A stretch of 64,000 nucleotides of DNA from Bactericera cockerelli. Taxonomy: Eukaryota > Arthropoda > Insecta > Hemiptera > Triozidae. The position numbers and the translations under genes were made by a program. The notes beneath the pieces are model-generated. The model saw only the letters and a program-made list of their open reading frames with translations. It was not told where the DNA came from and made no database searches. Every line of letters starts with the position of its first letter. Position 1 is the first letter of the stretch. The stretch is taken from assembly GCA_024516035.1 (NCBI GenBank), contig CM044963.1, positions 29,043,248 to 29,107,247 on the forward strand, given 5' to 3'. This document shows positions 1-10,870 of the stretch, in pieces.

Positions 1-58
1 AAGTTTTTCTTGCACATTTAGTATTTATATTTAATTTGACGTCTCTTTGACTGTCCAT

Positions 59-629
59 ATACAGGGTGTCACAAAAAAATTATGTCTCACCCTGTACAAC
101 ACTTTAGTTTTGTTTTTCGATATGACTAACAAAAAATGTGTAAAATTAGGTTAGAATTATTAATCCCAAATAAAAAATTAAAAAAACTCAGTTTTAAAAA
201 AAATCAAATCATTATTTCACTTGCGAACCACCCTTTATAAAAAAATTTGGTGCCAATTGAAAGTGCGTGTTTTCATTACACAAACACTTTCTATTCTTGT
301 TATCGAAAAAATTAAACAAACTTGATTTATTCGAGATTTAGAAAAAAAATTGGTCGAAAAAAAACCACCCTGTATGTAAAATTTTTGCTTAAAAAAATAC
401 TCAGGAACCATTTAAAAGTAAAATTATCAAATAAAATTCAGGTCGATCTATTTAAAAATCGAAAGTTGACACATCAATTTCTGACTTTTAAACCACCCTG
501 TATAAAAAAAAATTTCATGACTGAAATCGCATAATTAGACCATGTACCCTAGGATTTTTTATTTTTCAAAAACTCTTTCAGGGGCCGAGTAATTTGAGGT
601 GTCCAAGTTTGGTGGGACACCCTGTATAT
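59..629. mobile_element. Putative non-autonomous DNA element with ACAGGGTG ends
   Basis: The left end reads TATACAGGGTGTC and the right end is its inverse (GACACCCTGTATA), about 570 bases apart. Inside, ACCACCCT-type motifs recur near 227, 364 and 492, so the element seems to have internal subrepeats of about 130 bases. No coding capacity is seen. The ends look like a MITE flanked by TA, but the superfamily is not recognised. Confidence 0.4.
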
Positions 630-1510
630 CGGAAGCATTGTCTTTTTTTGCAGTGTGTAGCTTTTGTTTACTATTATTCATGTTGGTTTTCCTGAATTTT
701 CTATTCCTTGTTTTAGATTTTAGAGAATTGTTCTTAACTTTATCTTTTTTGGTCGTGTCAAGGCTCTTTTTTCTAGTTCACTAGTATTGGAGTAAGTACT
801 CGTACATTAGAATAGTGAGTAGTTTGTTTTTACAAAAATAAACGTTTATTTTTTAATAGTTCGCTGTATTTAGTATCAAGAAACAGCGAAGAAAATAGAA
901 AGGTGTCAGTGAAAAAATTATGCGTGTGTGAGTGTGTGTGTAATATGTATGTATAAGAGTGAGAGAGAAAAAATAAAAAATAATGAGAATAGAAAAGAAT
1001 AAGAAGAGAGAGTGAGAAGGAGAGTAATAGAATAAAGAGGGGAGGAATGAATATATGGGGATAAGGAGGGTAGTGTACAAAAGATTACAGATTACATGTT
1101 GGTCATTATGTAAATGAGCCCCTTTAAATACCAGGATACTTTGGTAGTAATAATTATTGTTTCAATTGTGTTGTGGAACACGGTTTACTATTATAAAGGA
1201 CGCAATCTGTTGAAACGTTGTACCAGGGGTCCTAGAAGAGCACCCTGAGGTAGTCAAGCACCCTGAGGCAGCCACCTATCAAAACACTAATAAAAAATTG
1301 GGTCCGTGGTCCATTGTAGTGGTCTTAAGAGCCTTCCCTGCCAATGACCATACGATAGAGTGATGTGACTGCGACTCTTTGGCAAATAAATAAAACAAAG
1401 TGAGTAAATGCTTTTTCAAAGTCAGGAGATTTTAATTTGTCCAGAAAAATTATTAGCTCAATTATAGAGAGAGTGGCTTATTAGCATTATTTCTATACCT
1501 GATAGGTAAA
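630..1510. other. No gene seen; AT-rich DNA with a purine/GT tract
   Basis: A GT/GA-rich simple stretch lies at about 900-1060. Around 1240-1270 a short CACCCTGAGG motif is repeated. Nothing else is recognised. Confidence 0.5.
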
Positions 1511-1519
1511 AGCTACTTA

Positions 1520-1796
1520 GTTGTGTTATTATGTCACAATTTTTAGTGGGTAGCATTGAAATTATAAGAACTCATGGTAATAGACATTATATTTCCAACC
1601 AATCATCTTATTCCAATATCAATATCGTAATGCCGTCACTCGTCATTTCCCACATTGCAACTACCCCAATATTGGGCTTTATGAGGTTAGAGTATGCCCT
1701 GACATCCACTGTACAGCAAACTCTGAACCCGCTGGGATTCAAAACCCGGGTCACCTGGAGTGCAAGCCGAGCATGCTACCGCTAGACCAAGATAAC
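1520..1796 (-). mobile_element. tRNA-headed SINE, family C
   Basis: Read on the minus strand, a tRNA-like head with an A-box-like part (CTAGCGGTAGCATGC) and a B box (GGGTTTTGAATCCC-like) is followed by a body and a tail ending CTAAAAATTGTGACATAATA. Two more copies lie at 18605 and 29018. The body and tail are also related to family D. Confidence 0.65.
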
Positions 1797-3170
1797 TACT
1801 AGTAGATAATAAAAAGTGAAATATATTATTGTAAATAAAAAAACATTTAAGAGGCTCGAATTCTGAGTGTTACAGACCTCTCTAAATATAAATAATCATA
1901 AAAAAAAAAACATTTAAATTTCACCCTAAATGACATCCAGTGACCTCAAAGGTCTTTTGGATGTCCCGCTATGCGTGCTGGAATCTTAAACCGAATATAA
2001 TGCTGATTGTGTCATCAACGCCAGCAACATGTTGACCGATTTTATCAGCCACATTCTCTGCCACAATCTCTTATCAGCCACGCACAACACTGTGACAAAG
2101 CTTGCAGGAAGCCTTCTTCGAAAGTGTTGACATACATTTACATACTGACCATTTCCTGACACTCATTTGACAAATGAGGCAATCTGATGGAGTGTAAAAT
2201 GTAAAGGAATGGCATTTTTTCTGCTTTCGCAGAGAAATGTTTCATTGACTCAACAAAAACGAGTTTCTATTTTTATAGGGTGCACAATAAAATTGCACCA
2301 TTTTTGCACAATTGCAAAAACAAGAACACTTAAAGTCACTAATGAGTATTTTATTCCTCAGAAGATTTGAAATAGCACGTGGCTTTTTATTTATTTTTTT
2401 TAAATTTCAATCTCTTGAAGCACTTGGCCTTTAGAAATAAGAATTTTGAACATTTATTATACTCGTACATTCACTTTGCCCATAAAAACTTGCTAGAATA
2501 ATCGTGTGAGTGCTTCATCACACACATGGTCTATAATATGATTTGGTGACGACTGGCAGGCTTTGCTATGGCAAGTGGGAAGACATACAATGCTATAGAG
2601 TTTTTTGCCACATTATATGGAATCGTGTGAGTGCCATATATTATATGTGCCATTTGTTTTTTTCTCGCCATAGAAAATATGGTATCTGTGTCATATAGTG
2701 TGATCCTACCTTAAGATGAACTAATCCTGTTTCCTATTTCTACCCCTAATCTAAGACCACACAGAAATGACATGAGACTTTGTTCCTTCCCCAATTCACT
2801 ATCGAACACCCTGTATACAAATTGTTGTAATTTTGTTTTATTTTCTGAGTGCGTGAAGGTGGCGAAGAGCCTCCGTGAATTTTTTCTCTCTCCTTATTCC
2901 CAGGTCTATACGAAAATGACATGTGACAACATGTTGTTTCCTCCACCAAATTCTTTTTGAGTGTGCAGGTTATTATTATTATTTTTTTGTTCATGGTTTC
3001 TCCTCTCGGGGTGTGAAGCACCCCCGAAAGCGTTTTATACCAGGAGGGGGTCTATGTTCAAGTTTTTTCACATTCTACTGCGGTCAAGAGAACTCAAGGG
3101 AATTTTCTTATATCCAGGTTTCTCTTGTAAAGAGGTTATTTTTCCTTGAAGAGGTAAATTGGACCTGTAA
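1797..3170. other. No gene seen
   Basis: AT-rich sequence with small open frames only. A CACCCTGTATAC motif at about 2807 matches the termini of the element at 59-629. Nothing else can be supported. Confidence 0.4.
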
Positions 3171-3171
3171 A

Positions 3172-3400
3172 TCGTTCTCTTATTTCTAGGTTTCTCTTTA
3201 ATCCAGTTCTCTTATATCGAGGTTTCTCTTTAATGCAGTTCTCTTAAATCCAGGTTTCTCTTTAATCTAGTTCATTTATATCGAGGTTTCTCTTTAATCC
3301 AGTTCTCTTATACTTTATAGGGGTTTCTTTGATTCAGTTCTCTTATATCTAGGTTTCTTTTTAACCTTTTCTCTTATATATATTATCTAGGTTTCTATTG
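3172..3400. repeat. 32-bp pyrimidine-rich tandem repeat
   Basis: About seven degenerate copies of a unit like TTCTCTTATATCCAGGTTTC followed by TCTTTAATCCAG. Unit boundaries are visible by eye; the later copies vary in length. Confidence 0.75.
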
Positions 3401-3694
3401 ATGTATTGATCCACTGGGGAGAATGTTGCGCTGGGTTTATGAATCAATTTTCTGGGAGATTTGAGGATGGAAAACAATATTTCTATTTTTTCTTTTTATG
3501 TATGTACCTATACCTACATGTACATTATGTACAAGGTGTGAATATGTAACTACACGAACAGTATGTTCCATAAGTCATTACATAATGAATCAGTATACAC
3601 AGAAAAGTGAAAAGTTTTGTATTAGATGTAGCATTGTATATGAATATCATAGCATACCCGGACAGATGTTTCGAACTTATTTGCTCTCATTACT

Positions 3695-3895
3695 ATTATT
3701 ATATAAATCTTTATTAGGAAGACAAAATAATGTACAATATTTATAGTATAACATTAGTATAATACATTTACAGTATAATAAATGATTAAAAAGTATGAAA
3801 ATAAGTAATAAAAAACAAAAATAAAAATAATAATAATGTCCTAAATAAAGGGCGGGGTCAATGGTTGCGGCAACCTCTTCCACCCAACCCTTATC
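3695..3895 (-). mobile_element. LINE-like 3' end, family L (diverged copy)
   Basis: On the minus strand it starts near GGGTGGAAGAGGTTGCCGCA, continues through CCCCGCCCTTTATTTAGGAC and ends in an AT-rich tail. The same terminal module occurs at 8600, 20300 and 27575. Only the 3' end is present, as expected for 5'-truncated retrotransposition. No reverse transcriptase is attached. Confidence 0.5.
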
Positions 3896-4072
3896 TCTCC
3901 TGGTGAAGGTTCTATTTCTTTTGAACGGGTTGAAATTTCGAAGTTAATTTTTTAAGGATAGAACAAAACCCATTTGATCAAAAAATTTAATTCAAAATCT
4001 AGTGGCAATTTTAGATAAAATCGTCGATTTTTCGAGAAAATCAGAAGTGTGAGTATAATTTTTATTCCTTAA

Positions 4073-4225
4073 CACGCCCTCTAGTGGGAATTTCAACCAA
4101 TCACAGAGCTCTATAGTCACCTAAACACGCCTTCTAGTAGGAATTTCAACGAATCACAGAGCTCTATAGTCACCTAAACACGCCTTCTGGTGGGAATTTC
4201 TACCAATCACAGTGCACTATAGCCA
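4073..4225. repeat. 53-bp tandem repeat, three copies
   Basis: Three adjacent copies of a unit containing ACACGCCTTCTAGTGGGAAT and CCAATCACAGAGCTCTATAG, with a few substitutions. Confidence 0.8.
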
Positions 4226-4294
4226 GCTGATAGCCTGAGTTAGCTGAGATCTATTGTGACCAGTTGATTCTAATTCTGATGTACCTACGTCCTG

Positions 4295-4515
4295 ATTTGA
4301 AGTAGTCAGGACGGCGGTTTCACCCTTCATTCGCTGGGACTCGTGCAAACTACCCACATTAACCTCACCCAGCCTGGGTAGGGCCGAAAATGCCAGCCTC
4401 ACGTGTTTGGATAGAACAGAATTTCCGTTGAAAAGTCTGCCCCAACCGTGAGTTGAACTCGGGAACTCTGGTCTACGAACTGTAGTCACAACCATGACGC
4501 CACGGAGGCTGGCGT
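4295..4515 (-). mobile_element. tRNA-headed SINE, family B
   Basis: On the minus strand: a head (GCGTCATGGTTGTGACTACA, then a B-box-like GAGTTCAACTC), a linker, then GTGAGGCTGGCATTTTCGGC and CCTACCCAGGCTGGGTGAGG. That second part is the domain shared with the 5S-headed SINEs. Other copies are at 23745 and 48275. Confidence 0.7.
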
Positions 4516-5339
4516 AATTCGGTGATTGGTCTTGACATGATGTTTTAGAGTCTCAGTCCTAACAGCTAACAGACTAGTAATATCCTTATATTTTTTATTC
4601 CTCATTTAAAAAAAAAAGAAAGAAAAAGGTACAGGTAACTCTTCTAACCACAAAATTAATTTTGGGTTTCTGGTGTTATTACATTTATTACCGACTAATA
4701 ACTACCTTTATTTCATCAACCTATAGTTATTTAATTCACAAAAAAAGTGACCTGACCAACCATACAGTTGAAAGCGACGTTAAAAAAAGCGGCCAAAAAC
4801 AATACTTTATTTGCCTCTTAGGTAATAGGAAGTAAAAAAAAATTAAAATTTAATTTTATGTACATGGAAATGAGTAAAAAAAATGTTTTTTTTTTACAAA
4901 AACGAACACAAAAAAATGAATTAACTTTACATGGTAATGAAAGGGGCGTGTTCAACATAGTGTGTGTAGTGGTGCTATTAGAGGCACTAATTTCATGTAG
5001 CTATTAACATAATTAGTATTATAATTACAAGAATAACACCCGGACAAAATAATGGACTATTATTCCGCGCTAATTTTGCCCGGAGATTGCGACACTGATT
5101 GTATTCTGACATGTTGCACCCGCTCCACCGCTGAGCTTACCGGTTAAGAAGTCCGCGGTTCGATTCCCAGATTGACTTTTTTTGATCTCGAAATGATTTT
5201 TACCTCACTTTGTGTTATACTTACCACTGTAGCAAATAATAATGGCAACTTTACTGCTGCTAATAGGTAAGGATTTTACCTGACTTTGCTTATACTCATA
5301 CTTACCTCTGTAGCAAATATTTTTTTTTGTATATCTTTA
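4516..5339. other. No gene; SINE fragments in AT-rich DNA
   Basis: At 4759-4793 there is a tail fragment of the 5S-headed SINE (CAGTTGAAAGCGACGTTAAA). At about 5108-5176 a tRNA-like stretch ends in GCGGTTCGATTCCC, probably another SINE head. The rest is unrecognised. Confidence 0.5.
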
Positions 5340-5625
5340 AGCGCACGAATAGCTCAGCGGTTGAAAACTCTATTAACATGCGGAGGGTCCCGGGTTCGAT
5401 CCCCCGTGCCGACAAAAATTTGTATTCTTAATTTGGTTACAATATTGTTTGTAAAGGATACCTTCCGGTGCGCTCGTGTTGACCCAGCACCTAATTCGGA
5501 AGTATTGTGTCACTTCTCGCCCATCAGAGGGGAGGCATACTCCGGGATGGACAAGCTACAACACAGACCACAAGCGTCTACAGTAGCTTCTGTTTCATGG
5601 CTACGGAATAAAAAAGGCTGTGAAA
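5340..5625 (+). mobile_element. tRNA-headed SINE, family I
   Basis: The head has an A-box-like ATAGCTCAGCGGTTGAAAAC and a B box GGGTTCGATCCCCC, followed by a 200-base body that includes TGTGTCACTTCTCGCCCATC. A second copy lies inverted at 10030-10300, so this is a dispersed repeat and not a tRNA gene. Confidence 0.7.
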
Positions 5626-5769
5626 CGCTCATCTTAAAAAAAAATCCCTTCACCACCATGACACAAGACATGGACACGGAATGTAAAGTAAGATCGATTA
5701 TTATGCCAGCGAATTAGTAACTTAATGGTCGAAGGTTCGAGTATCTAGGGAAAAAACATGTTCACTGTG

Positions 5770-5840
5770 TTGAGACCCGGAGATCGAACCTCGTGATGTC
5801 AGCAATTTCCGGCCCAATCCAGGAAGGGTGAGGCTAGAAT
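5770..5840 (+). mobile_element. Fragment carrying the shared SINE domain
   Basis: A B-box-like GAGATCGAACCTCGTG is followed by TTCCGGCCCAATCCAGG and GGGTGAGG, a diverged match to the domain shared by families B and 5S. Too short to assign to a family. Confidence 0.4.
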
Positions 5841-5896
5841 TATTAGTAAGTGTACAGCAATATTTGAATATAAGTCCAAATGCCTGTATCTAATTA

Positions 5897-6130
5897 CAGT
5901 AGAACCCCTTATTATGAACTAATTGGGACCAGGGGTAGTTCATAATAGCAGGGTTATACAAAATATATATGTACATAGACCTATTGCGGGGATCTAAAGA
6001 AGTCTAGAATGAGAGGAAATATCAATTTCAAGAAAAACTTTTCGAAAAAAAAAAGAAGATCGGCCTGAAAAAAATTCATTCTATCCGAAGTTCATATAAT
6101 ATCGAGGATCATAATAACGGGGTTCTACTG
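5897..6130. mobile_element. pogo/Tigger-type MITE
   Basis: A 234-base element starts CAGTAGAACCCC and ends with the exact inverse GGGGTTCTACTG. It is flanked by TA on both sides (5895-5896 and 6131-6132). Both the TIR sequence style and TA duplication are typical of pogo-like Tc1/mariner elements. No transposase is inside, so it would need one in trans. Confidence 0.75.
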
Positions 6131-6201
6131 TAGTTAGAGTCTAGATGTTAAAAATATGTGAAAAGAATAGACTCACAAGCAATATCATTTTTTATACATA
6201 T

Positions 6202-6300
6202 ACAGGGTGGCCAAGTTTTATTTATACTTAGAATCAACTCCAGGAGACATTCAGAGACTAAAAATAATCTTGGATATTTTTTCGAAAGATGCAAAAAAAA
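6202..6300 (+). mobile_element. Dispersed repeat with TATACAGGGTG end, copy 1
   Basis: Begins TATACAGGGTGGCCAAGTTT and continues through AGAATCAACTCC. A second copy with the same order of motifs is at 23519-23625. Probably one end of a DNA transposon; the other end was not found. Confidence 0.45.
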
Positions 6301-6681
6301 GTTCACTTGAAAAAAGAAATGATTTGGTTGAAAAGATGTGAAAATGGTTCTCATTTTTTTGTTGTTTGTATTTTCATTAAAATAATTCCTATTAAAATAA
6401 AATTCCCAAAGGAAAAAAGCTAATACCTAACATTTTGTGCCTATTTGTAATCAAACATGAGGTAATAATGTGTTTATGTCTCCATTCAACGGTTTTTGTT
6501 TTTCTTCGAAAAATGATCTGAGATTATTTTCACTTTAGAAGGTCCTTTATATAAAATTTATCCTGAAATTTTTAAAAAAGAACTTGGTAACCTTGTATAT
6601 ACAACTATTATAATCTGATAGCTAACCAGCCAATAACATTTTTCCGCCAGTTAATGATGTCATACCATTTTACACCATATT
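6301..6681. other. No gene seen
   Basis: AT-rich DNA without recognised repeats. Confidence 0.4.
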
Positions 6682-6692
6682 TCTGAGAATTT

Positions 6693-6954
6693 TTTTTTTT
6701 TTTAATGGGGTTTAACGTCGCTTTCAACTGCCATGGTCATATCACGACGGGGGTTTTACCCTCCATTCGCAGGAAACTCACAAACCTGCTACTCACATTG
6801 ACCTCACCCAGCCTGAGTGGGGCCGGGAAAAGCCAGCGTCACGAGAATTAGAATTTGAATGGTCACCCATCCAAGTCTTAACCTCGCTGGATGTCGCTTA
6901 ACTTCGGTGTTCTGAAGGGAACCGGTGTATTCAACATGCCATCGACGCTGGCTA
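6693..6954 (-). mobile_element. 5S rRNA-derived SINE, nearly full length, with TSD
   Basis: Read on the minus strand it starts GCCAGCGTCGATGGCATGTT. It contains the 5S-like promoter stretch (GAAGTTAAGCGACATCCAGC, then AAGACTTGGATGGGTGACC), then the shared domain, and ends GACGTTAAACCCCATT plus an A tail. An 11-base target duplication TCTGAGAATTT is present at 6682-6692 and 6955-6965. It differs from the copy at 39741 by very few bases, so both are young. Confidence 0.85.
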
Positions 6955-7059
6955 TCTGAGAATTTCAATAATATTGTTATTAGAAGCTTTCTTAGAAACG
7001 GGTAAGTACGAAGGAAATTGAGATTTTAGAATATAATATTTCTGCCAGTTGTTCAATAG

Positions 7060-7165
7060 CTGTTGACCTCAATAGCTGGATCGATAAGCTGGTTGACTTT
7101 TACCCTAGAGGTTGGTGGTTAAAGTCCTCTGTTAAGAAAGAAAATCTGGTGTAAACATCACACGA
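7060..7165 (+). mobile_element. SINE family E, diverged copy
   Basis: GACCTCAATAGCTGGATCGA and TAGAGGTTGGTGGTTAAAGT match the head of the better copies at 17788 and 26680. The body is lost. Confidence 0.5.
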
Positions 7166-7199
7166 CTTTCCTCATCCCCCCGCCATTGGTGACTTAAGA

Positions 7200-7976
7200 G
7201 TTACAATTAGCTAAAAATAAACATCAAATTCGTAATCAGAACCTCAAAATCATTGGATTTGATATGTCACAACACCCATCTAGGATGAAAAATAAAAAAG
7301 GTAGGTAGTCATAGTAAAAATGAAAAAATATCGGTAAATTGGGGCCGAGGTCCAAATAGTTCAAGATATCAAAAAATGATCAGAAAAGACCCGTATTATT
7401 TTTTTAATCTAAGAAAATGTTGTTTTCTAGTTATTTTTGTATATTTGACCAATACAGATGAAAGGCCTTGTGGCCACTTTTTGCGGCCCTGCAGTCGCAG
7501 AGTGCGGGTGATTTCAACCAAAAGTTTCGTGTTTTGTGTGGTATATATACGTTAGATCAACTTTCATATCAAATTTCAAGTCTCCAGCTCTTACCGTTCT
7601 CGAGATATCTTGTTCACAGACAGACAGACGCACGGACAAATGGCTGAAAACTACTTTTTTAGTATCCTCAGGCTATGATTCGTCAAAAATATGAAAATCT
7701 GGGTAGGTCAAATTTTCGACGAACACAATACTTTCCTTATTATAGGATAAGGAAAGTACAAAATGTAAATCTGGGTTGAGGAATTTCGAGATAGTACGAT
7801 TGTGACTAAGACAAATGCGATATTTTTTAACTTACATAAATATCAGAAACAGAGGTTTTTATGAGTAAGCTCAGCTTTTGAAAATTGGCAGTTTGAGTAG
7901 CTCAAAATCTAATTTGGATTATCATTGCTAATCATAATAAAAAAGTAATCAGAGCACTGTTTCACAGATACAAGAC
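7200..7976. other. No gene; possible dispersed repeat 7440-7770
   Basis: Contains CTCTTACCGTTCTCGAGATA at about 7589, a motif that recurs at about 13950, 16785, 16972, 17157, 45621 and 45979. It is followed by a CAGACAGACAGACGCACGGA stretch. No coding region is seen. Confidence 0.4.
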
Positions 7977-8035
7977 ACACACACACACCTCACATACACC
8001 CCCCCCCCACCCACACACACACATAAACACACACA
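7977..8035. repeat. CA-rich microsatellite
   Basis: Runs of ACACACAC interrupted by a C run. Confidence 0.85.
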
Positions 8036-8064
8036 TCAGAGACAAACTTTGGATTTACATAACC

Positions 8065-8165
8065 GTATAAGTAGTGCTTTATTTAGACTGTCAGTGCAAG
8101 CCAGGTAGTCCCATTATGCCAACAGTTTAACAAAGCACCTCTTTATTTATTTGAGTATAAATAAA
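8065..8165 (-). mobile_element. 5'-truncated 3' end of the LINE seen at 61-63 kb
   Basis: About 100 bases, from GTATAAGTAGTGCTTTATTT to GAGTATAAATA, match the 3' UTR of the LINE at 61043-61141 with about two mismatches. Only the last 100 bases of the element were inserted. Confidence 0.85.
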
Positions 8166-8599
8166 AACACACATATTTTTAGATAAAAAAAAATGATAAG
8201 TGCCTGTTTATCTACTTTATCTTCATTGGTAAAGGTTAGTACAGCGTTTAGAAGTACTTTTCACAATACAAAGCTAATCTGCTTCACAGGTAACATCTTC
8301 TAGAGTAAATACTCCACCCACCGCGCCGTCAGCCTCTGGAACTCAACCTTTGCAAAGGTGAGGCGCGCTGTTCAAACATCTCGCAGCTTTCGGAGCTTCC
8401 ACGGCGCTTCAGTTGCTTTCTGCTCTTCGCACAGAACGGTCGAAAGCCACGCGCGCTGCGTTCTCCGACCTTTGAGAACGGGAGTCTTTCGAACTTTTTT
8501 CGTGATAATTTGAACATGTGCAGTAATAAAAGAAACGATTTGTAATATTGAAACCATCCGAAGTAATATCTGGTATAATTTGAACACAGTAAAGTTGAG
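8166..8599. other. No gene; local GC-rich patch
   Basis: 8320-8495 is clearly more GC-rich than its surroundings (motifs such as GAGGCGCGCTGTTC and CCACGCGCGCTGCG). Short open frames overlap it but show no recognisable protein. Function unknown. Confidence 0.4.
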
Positions 8600-8800
8600 C
8601 TTGAAATTGTTTATTTATTTCTTTACTCTTTAGGACATATTATATACCTACAACAAAAATAATTACAAATTAAAATACAATATAATAGAAGAAAAAAAAA
8701 AAAAAAAACAAAGAAAAAATTAATAAATATATACATAATATATGTCTTAACTAAAGGGCGGGTTATTGCCTTGGGCAATCTCTTCCACCAAATCGTTGTG
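8600..8800 (-). mobile_element. LINE-like 3' end, family L
   Basis: On the minus strand, GGTGGAAGAGATTGCCCAAG leads into AACCCGCCCTTTAGTTAAGA and an AT-rich terminal region including TACAATATAATAGAAG in plus orientation. The layout matches the copies at 20300 and 27575. A further scrap of the same motif lies at about 8975. Confidence 0.6.
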
Positions 8801-10029
8801 AATTTGATTGGCTTTTGCTGATGCTGGAAATTAAAAGAAAACACGTGCAGCCAAAAAATAACAGGTATTTTAAACCATGTACAATTGTTCAGTTGCGCTG
8901 AAAATCATTGTCAATTTGATGGGTTTTTGCTTCTTTGTATAATAACTCTTTTACTGGCAAGAATAATATTGACGAAGGGCGTGATTATTGCCTGAGGCAA
9001 TCTCTGCCATCATACTCATTCTTTTTTTTTTTTTTTTTTTTTTTTCCATTAGGGACTTTAACCAATTTCTTATATGGTCGTTCGTGCCGATACTCATTCT
9101 TTAATGTTGGAAATCGATTTAAAGGTTTTTGGCATAAATTGTGAGGAAGAACTTTTCATTTAATTATTTACATGAGCGCATTTTTGTTAGGACTTGAAGA
9201 ATAAACAGTATCTGTACTATATTGCAGCGTATTTTAAGAGAAAATTAACCGTATTTTAAGAGGATGGAAGTCTGAAGATACTCTCTATTGTACTGTATTG
9301 TATTTTTTAAGAAATTAACCGTATTCAGATATTTTCCTGAGGTAATTTTATAATATTTTGAGTACAGTAAGTCCATTGTTATTATCATAAAATAATCATG
9401 AAGATAAAATAACCATCATGTTAGAGTAGGTACCAACTTTATCATTAGATTGGACTTTACGAAAAACAAAATAAAAGGAATTTTTCGGTTGTTCAAAGTT
9501 AAACGAATTAGCATATTTCTGTACGAAAATTAAATATTTCATTAGAAGTCCTAAATCATATTAGAGAACTTTTTTCAAATTTAAAACATCCAAAGAACTG
9601 ACAGAATAAAATTAATTATTACAAAAATAAATACACCTCATTAAAGAACATTATTCAAACTTAAAACATTAAAAAATTCATAAAGGAATTTTTAATTAAA
9701 AAAATAAATAAATAAATACCCGCAAAGACCATTAACTAGTTTATTATTAGTATAAAAAAACGGTCATCACTACATAATCTTTTTAACAACATTCGAGACT
9801 GATTCGAAATTGAAAAAAAAAGCTAAAATAGTAAAAACTTCACTTTATGTCTTTCAAGCATTATAAATGTGAGATTGGATTCAAACAGGTACGTATTTTT
9901 TAATACCTAAATTTTAGAGTTGTAAAAATTTCTACACGCTATTTTTATGTTTTTCCATATTAAACGTAGAATCTATAGCGTGAGTTTTGATATTTTTTTT
10001 TTAAAAGATGAGTGTTTGCCAGCTTTTTT
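8801..10029. other. No gene seen; very AT-rich
   Basis: Contains a family L motif scrap (GGGCGTGATTATTGCC at about 8977) and a T run at about 9022-9046. The rest shows nothing recognisable. Confidence 0.45.
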
Positions 10030-10300
10030 TCGTATCCATGAAACAGGAGCTACATAACTATGGACGCTTGTGGTCTGTGTTGTAGCTTGCCCGTCCCGTA
10101 GTATGCCTCCCCTTTGATGGGCGAGAAGTGACACAATACTTTCCATTTAGGTCCATGGTCAACTGAAACGCACCGGAAGATCTTACAAACAATTATAACA
10201 AATAAACAATACAAATTTTTGTCGACACGGGGGATCGAACCCGGGACCTTTCGCATGGCAAGCTAGTGCTTAACCACTGAGCTAATCGCGCGCTCTTTGA
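10030..10300 (-). mobile_element. tRNA-headed SINE, family I, inverted copy
   Basis: Reverse complement of the element at 5340-5625: the B box appears as GGGGGATCGAACCCGGGACC and the body as GATGGGCGAGAAGTGACACA. The head end is at the right. Confidence 0.7.
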
Positions 10301-10452
10301 TAGTAAGTTTTCTTATTGATCTATGAGCCTTCTCATTTTCTTTAAATTGTTGGCAGATACACGTATGTAAATGTATCAAAAATGTAAGGTATTATACAAT
10401 TAAGGATGTACTTTTTTCAATCACATTCAAAAAGGACACTTATTATCTGATT

Positions 10453-10558
10453 TTTTTTTTAAGTTTGAGTTTAACATCGCTTTCAACTGCATTGTCATTT
10501 GACGACGGGGTTGTTACCCTCCATTCTCAGGAAACTCACAAACCTGCTACCCAGATTA
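10453..10558 (-). mobile_element. 5S-headed SINE, 3' part only
   Basis: GTTTAACATCGCTTTCAACT to CACAAACCTGCTACCCAGAT matches the tail and 3' domain of the full copy at 6693. The 5S head is missing, as in a 5'-truncated insertion. Confidence 0.7.
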
Positions 10559-10794
10559 AGAAACCAAAAAATCTAACTCGGATGAATATTATTTTAACAG
10601 ACGTACAAAGTGAACTCACAAACTTGTGACTCAAAAGCATTGGTTGGTACACAATAATATCGATATACATGGAAGGAAAAAATATAAGGAAAAAAATGTC
10701 AAGGACAAGAATTGTTGACAACCTGTTGATGATGCGTAACGAGGCATGAGTTTATCACGGAAATCCAAAGTATATATTTGAAAAAAAAATTGCC

Positions 10795-10870
10795 AGACAG
10801 GATTTGAAGTCAGGTCACTGTGCTTGTAATTCTAGTGCACTACTCTACTTGGCCTGCGTGCCTATTTGAT
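10795..10870 (-). mobile_element. tRNA-like SINE head, unassigned
   Basis: On the minus strand it carries GACCTGACTTCAAATCCTG (B-box-like) after an A-box-like region. Found once in this window; assignment is tentative. Confidence 0.3.

Noticed and set aside
5286..5717. 143-residue open frame
   Set aside because: It is a translation through the family I SINE.
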